Positions 36,381-43,928 of a stretch of DNA of 64,000 nucleotides are shown here, one piece after another. The notes below the pieces were generated by a model that saw only the letters and a program-made list of their open reading frames with translations, was not told where the DNA came from and ran no database searches. The position numbers and the translations under genes are program-made. Source of the stretch: Winogradskya humida (GTDB lineage Bacteria > Actinomycetota > Actinomycetes > Mycobacteriales > Micromonosporaceae); assembly GCF_016862215.1 (NCBI RefSeq), contig NZ_BOMN01000031.1, positions 1 through 64,000 on the forward strand, in the 5' to 3' direction. How positions within the stretch are numbered: the stretch's first letter is position 1; each line of letters opens with the position of its first letter.

Positions 36381-36697
36381 GTGGTGTCAAGCGGTGGCGG
36401 GATACGGATCATCTTGCTCGTGCCGTGGAGACGGCTGGAGGGCCGGCGGGGTTCGAGGCCGGGGCCGGCAAGATGGTGGATGAAGCTCGCGGGTGGCGTC
36501 TCGGGGAGCTGCGTAAGCGGCGGGAGATGACGCAGGAGCAGGTGGCCTCGCGGATGGGGATCTCGGTTGCCAGGGTTTCCCAGATCGAATCCGGGGATGT
36601 TTCGACCCGGGACGTTCTCAGTCGCTACATCTCCGCGCTCGGCGGGACCCTGATGCTCATTGCCGATTTCGGCGATGAGCAGCTCAAAGTGGCGTAG
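36377..36697 (+). CDS. XRE-family HTH protein, HigA-like antitoxin without visible toxin
   Basis: The 106-residue protein has a central XRE helix-turn-helix (LRKRREMTQEQVASRMGISVARVSQIESGD, about residues 45-74) and a C-terminal ALGGTLMLIADFGDE segment typical of antitoxins paired with RelE/HigB toxins. No toxin gene lies on either side: upstream is only a 24-codon frame overlapping its ATG, downstream an ArsR gene. It may be an orphan antitoxin acting as a regulator. An AT-rich palindrome 89 bp upstream is its likely operator. Confidence 0.82.
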   Translation: MSGVKRWRDTDHLARAVETAGGPAGFEAGAGKMVDEARGWRLGELRKRREMTQEQVASRMGISVARVSQIESGDVSTRDVLSRYISALGGTLMLIADFGDEQLKVA

Positions 36698-36738
36698 CCC
36701 CGGGTCGGGGCCGGGGCGGAGCGCGGGATCATTCTGGG

Positions 36739-37326
36739 ATGGCTGAGCAGCAGCGGAGTTCGCGCATTACCGATCCGAAGGTTATGCGGGCGCTGGCGCA
36801 TCCGGCGCGGATCTCGATTTTGGAGTATCTGACGAGTACGGGTGATGTGGTGACCGCTACGCAGTGTGCGGATCTGGTGGGGTTGTCGCCGAGTGCGACG
36901 AGTTATCACCTTCGGGAGTTGGCGAAGGTGGGGCTGGTGGAGCAGGCGCCCAGCCGGGGGGATGGGCGGGAGCGGGTCTGGCAGAGCAGGGCCCGTGGGG
37001 TGTCCATCGATGCCGATTTTGATGAGCCCGAGAGTGTGGCTGCCGAGCGGGCGCTGGTTGATGTGTGGGTGGCTCGGAGTGCCGCCAAGTTGCAGGAGTG
37101 GTGGGAGCGGCAGGGGGCGGAGCCGCGGGAGTGGCGGGAGGCTGCTCAGCTGAACCTGCCCACGCTGTTGGTGACCCTCGAGGAGTTGACGGCGATCAAC
37201 GCACAGGTCAAGACGCTGATCGAGCCTTATCTGCGGCGGGAGCGCAATGCCGACCCGCCGCCCGGAGCGCGCGTGGTGGCTCTGCAATATGCGGCGTTCC
37301 CGACGGATGAGGCGCCGAAGGAGTAG
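36739..37326 (+). CDS. ArsR-family (HTH_20 type) transcriptional regulator
   Basis: This 195-residue protein has an N-terminal winged helix (MRALAHPARISILEYLTSTG to SATSYHLRELAKVGLVEQA, about residues 15-75) and a helical C-terminal part with many Trp and Arg residues. No metal-binding CVC motif is seen, so it is not a classical arsenic sensor. It is followed after 46 bp by an MFS exporter gene whose start codon lies in a 40-bp inverted repeat, so it probably controls that exporter. Start ATG 36739. Confidence 0.9.
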   Translation: MAEQQRSSRITDPKVMRALAHPARISILEYLTSTGDVVTATQCADLVGLSPSATSYHLRELAKVGLVEQAPSRGDGRERVWQSRARGVSIDADFDEPESVAAERALVDVWVARSAAKLQEWWERQGAEPREWREAAQLNLPTLLVTLEELTAINAQVKTLIEPYLRRERNADPPPGARVVALQYAAFPTDEAPKE

Positions 37327-37347
37327 TCGCGGACCTCTTGCGTACGT

Positions 37348-37387
37348 AGATGTGAAGGAATAACTTCGAAGTATGTCCTTCACATCT
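37348..37387 (+). promoter_or_regulatory. 40-bp inverted repeat spanning the MFS start codon
   Basis: AGATGTGAAGGA (37348-37359) pairs with TCCTTCACATCT (37376-37387); the centre holds a second palindrome ACTTCGAAGT (37363-37372). The right arm covers codons 2-5 of the exporter. On DNA it would be an operator for the upstream ArsR protein; in mRNA it would fold over the AAGGA and the ATG. Both could apply. Confidence 0.65.
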
Positions 37388-38602
37388 GAGCCTTCGCGGT
37401 GGGGTGATGTCTACGTCGCGGCTGCCGCGCGGGGGATCACGGTCTGCGGTGATTTCCTTGCCGCGACCGCGTTGGCGCTCGCGTTGCAGCAGGCCGGGGC
37501 CGGTGGGCTGGTCGTCTCCGGGCTCATGCTGGCGGCGATCGCGCCGATTGCGTTGCTCGCGCCGGTGGCGGGGCGGATCGCCGATCGGGTTGACAGCCGT
37601 ACCGTGCTGGTCGTCGCGGGGGTGGCTCAGGCGGCGGTTTGCACCGTGCTCGCCTTTGTCGGGACGCCGATCCTGATCATCGCGCTGGTGGCGCTGCTCT
37701 CCTGCGGGCTCGCGGTCACGCAGCCGACCCTTGCCGCGTTGCTGCCCGCGATGGTGCGGCGCGAGGATGTCGGGCGGGCCGGGGGTATCAATCAGACCGC
37801 GTTCAGCCTCGGGGTGCTGATCGCGCCGGCGCTCGCCGGGGTGCTCGTGGGCAGGTTCGGTGTGCGGGTTCCGCTGCTCATCGATGCGGCTAGTTATCTG
37901 TCGTTGGTGGCGGCCGGGCTCTTTCTGCGTACCCGGAGAGGGAAGGCCGCACCGCGGACCGCAGGCGCGCGATGGCGCTTGCGTGACGACCGGCTCGTCG
38001 CTGTCATGACGCTCGCCGTGGCCGCGACCGTTGCGGGGGTCGGCGCGATCAACGTGATCGAGGTCTTCTTCATCCGGGACACCCTGCACGCCTCGACGAC
38101 GACGTTCGGTCTGGTCAGCGGCTCCTGGGCGGCGGGTGTCGTGGTGGGCAGCCTGGTGTTCGGGCGGCTCGCCAAGCGGGGCGATGTGCGGATGACGCTC
38201 GTCCTCATGGGCGGGTGCTGTCTTGCGGTGGTGGCCGCGGCCGGCGTACCCAACGCCTGGTTGATGGTGCCGTTGTGGCTGGTGGGGGGCGCCTTCAACG
38301 GCGGGCTCAACGTTTATACGGCTGTCGTCGTGGCCGAGCGGATCCCGGAAGCGGTGCGCGGGCGGGCCTGGGCGGCTATCAGCTCGGCGACCCAGACAGG
38401 CGGAATGATTGGATTTGTGGTGGGTGGGCCGTTGTTGGAGCTCTTCGCGCCGCGGCCGCTGGTGGCCGCCGCGGGCTTAGCCGGATTGGCCGCCGTCATT
38501 GCTTGCGTAGTGCCGGTTCGCCGGGCCGAACGTGAGATACCTCGCTTGCGACCGATGGAGCAAGGTGTCTCGCAACCGGCCGGGGATAGCGTCGGGTTAT
38601 GA
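37373..38602 (+). CDS. MFS exporter (MFS_3/EntS-like)
   Basis: This 409-residue protein has about 11-12 membrane helices. The first-loop motif appears as GRIADRVDSRTVLVVAG, and the layout resembles EntS/MFS_3 drug or siderophore exporters. It is preceded by an ArsR-family gene and has an inverted repeat across its start, indicating ligand-induced export; the ligand is unknown. ATG at 37373 is inside that repeat. The stop overlaps the mqnA ATG by 4 bp, so mqnA may be translationally coupled to this unrelated exporter. Confidence 0.9.
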   Translation: MSFTSEPSRWGDVYVAAAARGITVCGDFLAATALALALQQAGAGGLVVSGLMLAAIAPIALLAPVAGRIADRVDSRTVLVVAGVAQAAVCTVLAFVGTPILIIALVALLSCGLAVTQPTLAALLPAMVRREDVGRAGGINQTAFSLGVLIAPALAGVLVGRFGVRVPLLIDAASYLSLVAAGLFLRTRRGKAAPRTAGARWRLRDDRLVAVMTLAVAATVAGVGAINVIEVFFIRDTLHASTTTFGLVSGSWAAGVVVGSLVFGRLAKRGDVRMTLVLMGGCCLAVVAAAGVPNAWLMVPLWLVGGAFNGGLNVYTAVVVAERIPEAVRGRAWAAISSATQTGGMIGFVVGGPLLELFAPRPLVAAAGLAGLAAVIACVVPVRRAEREIPRLRPMEQGVSQPAGDSVGL

Positions 38603-39450
38603 GTGACGCAGTACAACGACCGCGGGTCGGGCACATCCAGTTTCTCAACTGTCTCCCGATCTACTGGGGCCTCATGCGCTCGGGTGCGCTGCTCGACGTC
38701 GATCTCTACAAGGACACCCCGGACCGGCTGAACGCGCTGCTGGTCGCCGGTGACCTCGACATCGGGCCGATCTCCCTGGTCGAATACCTGCGGCACGCCG
38801 ACGAGCTGCTGCTCCTGCCCGATCTGGCGGTCGGCAGCGACGGCAAGGTGCTCTCTGTCAACATCGTCTCGACCCGCCCGCTGGACGAGCTCGACGGTCG
38901 CCCGGTCGCCCTCGGTGCCACGTCGCGCACCGGCGTGCTGCTGGCCCAGATGCTGCTCAGCGAGCGGTTCAAGGCCGAGCCGGAGTATTTCCGCTGCCCG
39001 CCGGACCTCAACCAGATGCTGCTCGAAGCCGACGCCGCCGTGCTGATCGGCGACGTTGCCCTGCGCGCCCTCTACGAAGCGCCCGGAATGGGGCTGGAGG
39101 TCACCGACCTCGCCGAGGCCTGGCGTGAGTGGACCGGCCTGCCGATGGTCTTCGCGGTCTGGGCCGTGCGCAAGGACTTCGCCGCGGCCAACCCCGGCGT
39201 GGTCAAGGACGTGCACGAGGCCTTCCAGCGTTCCCGCGACCTCTGCCTCAACGAGCTGGACAACGTCGCCGAGGCGGCCGCCCGCTGGGAGCCCTTCGAC
39301 GCGGAGACCCTCGCCACGTATTTCCGCGCCCTCGACTTCTCGCTGGGCGAGCGGCAGATCGCCGGCCTGCGAGAATTCGCCCGCCGTGCCGCGGAACGGG
39401 GCGAAGCGCCTGCTCTCCCCGACGACGGCCCGCTTTTCGCCCAGGTATAG
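38599..39450 (+). CDS. mqnA: chorismate dehydratase MqnA
   Basis: This 283-residue protein catalyses the first step of the futalosine menaquinone pathway, dehydrating chorismate to 3-[(1-carboxyvinyl)oxy]benzoate. It has the periplasmic-binding-protein-like fold of MqnA/MqnD; the N-terminus VGHIQFLNCLPIYWGL, the GDLDIGPISLVEYLRH segment and WREWTGLPMVFAVWAV are typical of MqnA. ATG at 38599 overlaps the MFS stop (ATGA). The gene has no menaquinone gene directly beside it. Confidence 0.94.
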   Translation: MSDAVQRPRVGHIQFLNCLPIYWGLMRSGALLDVDLYKDTPDRLNALLVAGDLDIGPISLVEYLRHADELLLLPDLAVGSDGKVLSVNIVSTRPLDELDGRPVALGATSRTGVLLAQMLLSERFKAEPEYFRCPPDLNQMLLEADAAVLIGDVALRALYEAPGMGLEVTDLAEAWREWTGLPMVFAVWAVRKDFAAANPGVVKDVHEAFQRSRDLCLNELDNVAEAAARWEPFDAETLATYFRALDFSLGERQIAGLREFARRAAERGEAPALPDDGPLFAQV

Positions 39451-39527
39451 GGCCGGAACGGGGTAGCGCCGATACGGACCCGTCCCCTACTCTCTGCGGA
39501 CCTCTCACCTGATCGAAACCGGTGATC

Positions 39528-41012
39528 ATGCGTCTGCACACGTTGTTGGGTCGGTTCGCGCTGCCCCTCGTCCTAACCACCCTGGCGACCGCCGGGGCAG
39601 GCCTGCCCGCGTACGCCGACGACCCGATCCCGGCGGACCCGGGCGGCATGTTCATCAATGTCCCCGAGCGGGTCGTCGCGGTCGACGGTAAGTCGAAGAC
39701 GATCGAGGCTGACCTCGTCTACATCGGCGAGGAGAAGGCGAAGGACGTCACCGTCTCCTTCGGCGACCAGGTCCCGGCGAGCATCGGCCTCAGCACCCCG
39801 AAGGACTGCACCGGCAACGTCTGCCCGATCGGTGACCTCGACGCGAACGGCACCGCGGTGAAGTTCAGCTTCACCGTCAGCCCGACCGCCGACCTGCCGA
39901 AGCTCGGCGAGACGCTGACGATCGTGGCGAAGGACTCGACCGGCACGCTGGCGGCCGCGGCCAAGGTGCAGATCATCTCGACCCGCACCGGCATCGACCT
40001 CGAGCTGAACCCGATCAAGGACATGAAGCTGGCGCCCGGCAAGAGCGCCGACGTCCCGATCGTGATCCGCAACACCGGTAACAAGACCGCGGAAGGCGTC
40101 GGCGTGGTCCTGGTCGGCGCCGACTTCATCTCGTTCCCGGCGAAGTACACCAACTGCGAGCAGGTCGACGAACTCGAAGGGACGGTCTGCCTCTTCGACC
40201 AGCCCATCGAGGGTGACCAGATCTTCACGCTGTCCGACAAGACACCGATGAAGGTCAAGGTCGCCGCCGACGCCCCCGGCCCCGGCCTCTACGGAGTGGG
40301 CGCCTTCGCCCTGGCCTTGAACGACCTCGACGAGCTGGGACTCGACTCGGCGGCCAAGGCAGCCGAATCCACCTCGGCCGGCACCAAGCTCAAGCTTGAG
40401 CCGCTCGCCCAGGCCCGCGCCCTGGCAGGCAACAACGACATCGACGAGAACGAGCTGAACGAGTGGGACAACGCCGCCTCGTTCCTCATCACCGTCGGCA
40501 GGAACCCGGCGGACAGCGTCGCCCTCGGCGCCACCTTCACCGGCGGCATCGGCGACAAGCGCACGATCAAGGTCGGCATCCGCAATGACGGCCCCGCGGC
40601 AACCGCGAGCATCATGCAGGGCTGGCTCTCCACCGCCGAGATCAAACTCCCCGCCGGCATCGACCCGACCGAGATCGACCCCAGCTGCGAAAAAATGGCT
40701 GACCACGTCTATCTCTGCCTCGTGTTCGAAAGCCTCCACAAGGGCGAGCAGCAATTCTTCAGCTTCTCCGGAACTGTCGAAGGAACCAGCAAGCCGGGCT
40801 CCATCACGATCGAGCCCGGCCCGCAGGACACCAAGGCCTCCAACAACACCGCGGCCATTGAGGTCAAGCTCTCCACCGGCGGCGAGGGCGGCGGCCTCCC
40901 CGTCACCGGCGCCCCGACCGGCTTCGTTCTCGGCGGCGGTGCCGCACTTCTCCTCGCAGGTGGGGTGCTCTTTTATGTCGCCCGCCGGCGGCGAATCGTG
41001 ACTGTCGCTTAA
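39528..41012 (+). CDS. LPxTG-type sortase-anchored surface protein with CARDB/DUF11-like repeats
   Basis: This 494-residue exported protein has a signal peptide (RLHTLLGRFALPLVLTTLATAGAG to AYA), three or so beta-sandwich repeats and a complete C-terminal sorting signal: LPVTG at residues 457-461, a hydrophobic segment and ARRRR. Repeated PxxVPIVIRNTGNKTAEGV-like segments suggest CARDB/DUF11 immunoglobulin-like modules. Paired Cys (DCTGNVC; NC...TVC) may form disulfides. Function is probably structural or adhesive. ATG at 39528 is preferred over GTG at 39522. A bidirectional terminator follows. Confidence 0.87.
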   Translation: MRLHTLLGRFALPLVLTTLATAGAGLPAYADDPIPADPGGMFINVPERVVAVDGKSKTIEADLVYIGEEKAKDVTVSFGDQVPASIGLSTPKDCTGNVCPIGDLDANGTAVKFSFTVSPTADLPKLGETLTIVAKDSTGTLAAAAKVQIISTRTGIDLELNPIKDMKLAPGKSADVPIVIRNTGNKTAEGVGVVLVGADFISFPAKYTNCEQVDELEGTVCLFDQPIEGDQIFTLSDKTPMKVKVAADAPGPGLYGVGAFALALNDLDELGLDSAAKAAESTSAGTKLKLEPLAQARALAGNNDIDENELNEWDNAASFLITVGRNPADSVALGATFTGGIGDKRTIKVGIRNDGPAATASIMQGWLSTAEIKLPAGIDPTEIDPSCEKMADHVYLCLVFESLHKGEQQFFSFSGTVEGTSKPGSITIEPGPQDTKASNNTAAIEVKLSTGGEGGGLPVTGAPTGFVLGGGAALLLAGGVLFYVARRRRIVTVA

Positions 41013-41071
41013 AGAAAAATGCAGATGTCGTAGCTCGGTGGGGGGTGCAGACCGTCGCTCCCGCCGAGGCC

Positions 41072-41120
41072 GGGCCCGGAGATCCAAGGAGCTAGCGCTC
41101 CAGGACGGATCTCCGGGCCC
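41072..41120. terminator. bidirectional terminator between convergent genes
   Basis: GGGCCCGGAGATCC (41072-41085) pairs perfectly with GGATCTCCGGGCCC (41107-41120), a 14-bp stem, with a second small stem GGAG/CTCC inside the loop. It lies between the stops of the convergent surface-protein and phosphatase-like genes; TTCATTCT follows on the plus strand. Confidence 0.85.
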
Positions 41121-41121
41121 T

Positions 41122-41922
41122 TCATTCTGCGTGAGTGGTGAGAATCAACGTCAAAAGCGCCGCATGCGTCTCAGCATCGGCAGCCGCCAACAAGCCACCG
41201 CGGGAGCTGGCGTGGAACGGTTCGCCGAAGATGTCGGTGACCACGCAGCCGGCCGCTTCGCACAGCGCGATGCCCGCGGCGAAATGCACGCTGTCGCGTA
41301 GGTGCCCGTCGGTTACGTAAGCGGCCCGCCGGCCCGCCGCGACCCAGGCCACCGCGAGCGTCGAGGAGACCACCCGGGGCCGGAACTGTCGCACGAAGCG
41401 GCGATCGGCGAGCAGCGAAACGGCGCGGAACGCGGGATCGTTCGGGAACGGCGGATCCAGGTTGACGTCCACGAGATTCGAGGCCGGGGACGGCGTGAGA
41501 GGCTCGTCGCGGTCGTCACGGCGTACCCAGGCATGGGTCTGGTCGGTCCAGAAAATCTCGGAGCTGAACGGATCGGCGCAGGCCGCCACCGTGGTCCGCC
41601 CACTCACCCGCAGCGCGACATTGACCCCGACCAGCATCGTCCGGGCGGCGTAATTCAGCGTGCCGCACAACGGATCGACAAGCCATTCCCTGCCATTACC
41701 GCGATCGCCGCCCTGGCGCCCGCCCTCCTCACCGACAACACCATCACCCGGCCGCGCACCCCGAATCATGTCGACAATGACCCGCTCGGCCTCCAGATCA
41801 GCGGCGGTCGCAAAGTCCCCCGCCGCCTTCGAGACCCGGCCCATCTCGGTGCCGTACCGTGCCCGCACAACCGCGGCCCCCGCAGCCGCCGCGGCAACAA
41901 CAAGCTCCCGATCCGAGCCCAA
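41122..41922 (-). CDS. inositol monophosphatase-family protein with altered metal site
   Basis: This 266-residue protein has the IMPase/FBPase fold: VVGEEGG (residues 62-68, metal-ligand Glu) and WLVDPLCGTLNYA (residues 80-92), with a late RDSVHFAAG segment. The usual DPLDGT metal-binding motif reads DPLCGT, Cys86 replacing the second aspartate, so activity may be altered or lost; I recall similar DPLCGT variants in other actinobacteria. The start is TTG at 41922, two bases after the stop of the aldo/keto reductase gene, so the two are co-transcribed. Confidence 0.82.
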   Translation of the reverse strand: MGSDRELVVAAAAAGAAVVRARYGTEMGRVSKAAGDFATAADLEAERVIVDMIRGARPGDGVVGEEGGRQGGDRGNGREWLVDPLCGTLNYAARTMLVGVNVALRVSGRTTVAACADPFSSEIFWTDQTHAWVRRDDRDEPLTPSPASNLVDVNLDPPFPNDPAFRAVSLLADRRFVRQFRPRVVSSTLAVAWVAAGRRAAYVTDGHLRDSVHFAAGIALCEAAGCVVTDIFGEPFHASSRGGLLAAADAETHAALLTLILTTHAE

Positions 41923-41924
41923 CG

Positions 41925-42881
41925 CTATGCGTCCAGAACCCGGGACAGCTCCGCAACATCATCCGCGGTCAACTGCCAAGCACCCGCCGCGGCATTCTGC
42001 TGCACCTGCGAAGCGGACGTCGCCCCAGCAATGACACTGCTGACAGCAGGCTGAGCAGCAAGCCCCGCAATCGCAACATCCAGCAGCGAATGACCCCGCT
42101 CCCGCCCGAACTCGGTGAGCGCCTCAATCCTGTCCCAGTCAGCACCATCCCACCAACGCTGATGCCGCTCGGTCGCCAGCCGCGTCCCCGCCGCCGGCCG
42201 CTGTCCCCGCCGATACTTCCCACTCAACAGTCCACTGTCGAGCGGAAAGAACGGCAGCAACCCCAACCCGAACCGCTCACAAGCAGGAACGACCTCATCC
42301 TCCACCTGCCGGTTCAACAAACTGTACTGATTCTGCGCACTCACAAACGGAGTCCGCCCATCACCGCGCGCCGTCCAATCGGCATCCGCGATCTGCCACC
42401 CCGCAAAGTTCGAATTCCCCAAATACCGAACCTTCCCCGCCCGCACCAGATCGTCAAGCGCCCCCAACGTCTCATCAATCGGGGTCGCCTCATCCGGCTG
42501 ATGAATCTGATACAAGTCGATGTAATCCGTCTCCAAACGCCGCAACGAAGCCTCCACCGCCCGCACGATGTAACTCCGAGCCCCCCGAGCCCCCCGATCC
42601 GCCCCGTTCATGCCCCCCATATCCATCCCGAACTTCGTCGCCAGCACCACCTGGTCCCGCCGCCCCTTCAACGCCTGCCCCAGCAACTCCTCCGACCCGC
42701 CGTGAGGGGTGCCGTAGATGTCAGCGGTGTCGAACAGCGTGATGCCTGCGTCCAGTGCCGCGTCCACCACCTCCTGCGTGCCGTCCAGGTCCAGCTTGCG
42801 GCCGAAGTTGTTGCAGCCTAGGCCGACTGTGCTGACTACCAGGCCGGATGCGCCTAGGCGGCGGTGGGTCATTTCGCTCAT
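41925..42881 (-). CDS. aldo/keto reductase
   Basis: This 318-residue TIM-barrel NADPH-dependent oxidoreductase has the DTADIYG (catalytic Asp/Tyr), ATKFG (Lys) and YQIHQPD (His) motifs of the AKR superfamily, and GNSNFAGWQI. The substrate is unknown. The ATG at 42881 gives MSEMTHRRLG; the frame continues upstream into the inverted-repeat element but that part is not coding-like. It is followed after 2 bp by the IMPase-like gene, forming a two-gene unit. Confidence 0.9.
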   Translation of the reverse strand: MSEMTHRRLGASGLVVSTVGLGCNNFGRKLDLDGTQEVVDAALDAGITLFDTADIYGTPHGGSEELLGQALKGRRDQVVLATKFGMDMGGMNGADRGARGARSYIVRAVEASLRRLETDYIDLYQIHQPDEATPIDETLGALDDLVRAGKVRYLGNSNFAGWQIADADWTARGDGRTPFVSAQNQYSLLNRQVEDEVVPACERFGLGLLPFFPLDSGLLSGKYRRGQRPAAGTRLATERHQRWWDGADWDRIEALTEFGRERGHSLLDVAIAGLAAQPAVSSVIAGATSASQVQQNAAAGAWQLTADDVAELSRVLDA

Positions 42882-42933
42882 GTCTTTGAGCTTATGACGT
42901 GGTTGCGGGGTGGGAGATTGTTGCGGTGGACGG

Positions 42934-43004
42934 GTGCGGGCCTGGGTGGCCAAGACAGGCTTTGAGGGCTTTTTTATGCCTGTCTTGGCCACCCAGGCCC
43001 GCAC
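42934..43004. repeat. left terminal hairpin of the element (27-bp perfect arms)
   Basis: Arms 42934-42960 and 42978-43004 are perfect reverse complements (core GGTGGCCAAGACAGGC) around a 17-nt T-rich loop. It could also act as a transcription terminator. Confidence 0.92.
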
Positions 43005-43223
43005 CCTTGCCGCTTCGCCTCTTACTCTCGGATTTTGGTCACTGAGCTCTCGCTGCATGGCTCAGCCCCGTATCCACCTTGGGCTTTGTGGTCTGGCTGC
43101 CGCGCTGTGGTCGATGTCGCTGCGTCGCTGCCAGCAGGCCGACCTGGGCGGTCGGTCCCGCGACGCACCTCGCCGGTCACGCATTCCGCCGACCAGCTCT
43201 GCACGTGTCCGCCAGGGTTCGTA

Positions 43224-43390
43224 CATCTCCGTTGACAGCCTCGCGTGTGCTCGCCATGGTCCTGCGCTCTCCGTTGACAGCCTTTGCGTGTGCTCGCCAT
43301 GGTCCTGCGCTTTTGGTGGTGGCTTTGCGTGTGCTCGCCGTGGTTCTGTGCTCTTGGTTGGTAGCTTTGCGTGCTTGCTGCGGTTTTGCG
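43224..43390. repeat. degenerate tandem repeats inside the element
   Basis: About four imperfect units of 41-43 bp share GCGTGTGCTCGCCATGGT; the last units have diverged. Confidence 0.75.
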
Positions 43391-43834
43391 GCCTTTGTCT
43401 ATCGCCTTTGGTTCACCGTCGTCGGTAGTGCTGGCGGTTGATGCGGGACCTGGGTGTTTGCGGGACGGGGTGGGTGTGTGTGGCCCCTGAGCGGTGGGGC
43501 TTCGTGGTGAGCACGGCTTCGCCATGGAGGCGTGGGCCGGTCCACGGCGAGTTGGCCACAAGCTCCTGAAGGCACGGACCCAAGTAACCCACAGCGAGTG
43601 GCCCCGGGGTTTAGTCAACGGCGTTGTTGTGGCCATGGCGGGTGCGCCTGAAGCCTTACCTGAAGCGGCGAGGTGCGTCGCGAGACCCACCACTCAGCCT
43701 GGCCTGCTGCACCCGCCGTGATGGCGCGACCAAAAGCGCGGCAGCCAGCCCACAATGCCCGAGGTGGGCGCAGAGCCAAGCCGTGCACCCAGCTCCCAGC
43801 AACCAAAGTCAAAGCAGAAACCACTCGCACGCAA

Positions 43835-43909
43835 GGGTGAGGGCCGGGGTGGCCAAGACAGGCATAAAAACGCCCTTAAAGCCTGTCTTGGCCACCCCGG
43901 CCCTCACCC
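43835..43909. repeat. right terminal hairpin of the element (29-bp perfect arms)
   Basis: Arms 43835-43863 and 43881-43909 are perfect reverse complements with the same core as the left hairpin; its 17-nt loop is nearly the reverse complement of the left loop, so the two hairpins are inverted relative to each other. It lies 19 bp past the glucanase stop and probably terminates that transcript. Confidence 0.92.
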
Positions 43910-43928
43910 GTCCAACAGTAAGAAAAAA

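Larger units (their letters stand above)
42927..43914. mobile_element. nested inverted-repeat element, about 1 kb, no convincing gene
   Basis: The ends are related, inverted sequences (TGGACGGGTG on the left, CACCCGTCCA on the right), each continuing into a long perfect hairpin. Inside, the left arm (about 43060-43190) and the reverse complement of the right arm (about 43670-43800) are clearly similar, sharing GGCTGGCTGCCGCGCT-like and CGCGACGCACCTCGCCG stretches. The centre has degenerate tandem repeats. Frames in it carry no family signature. It could be a MITE-like or bacterial interspersed element, or a collapsed transposable unit. It accounts for the 1 kb gap between the glucanase stop and the AKR start. 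Confidence 0.6.

Noticed and set aside
43022..43693. 223-residue minus-strand frame inside the inverted-repeat element
   Set aside because: It follows the tandem repeats (HGEHT units), has no homologous signature and no ribosome site, so I treat it as non-coding.
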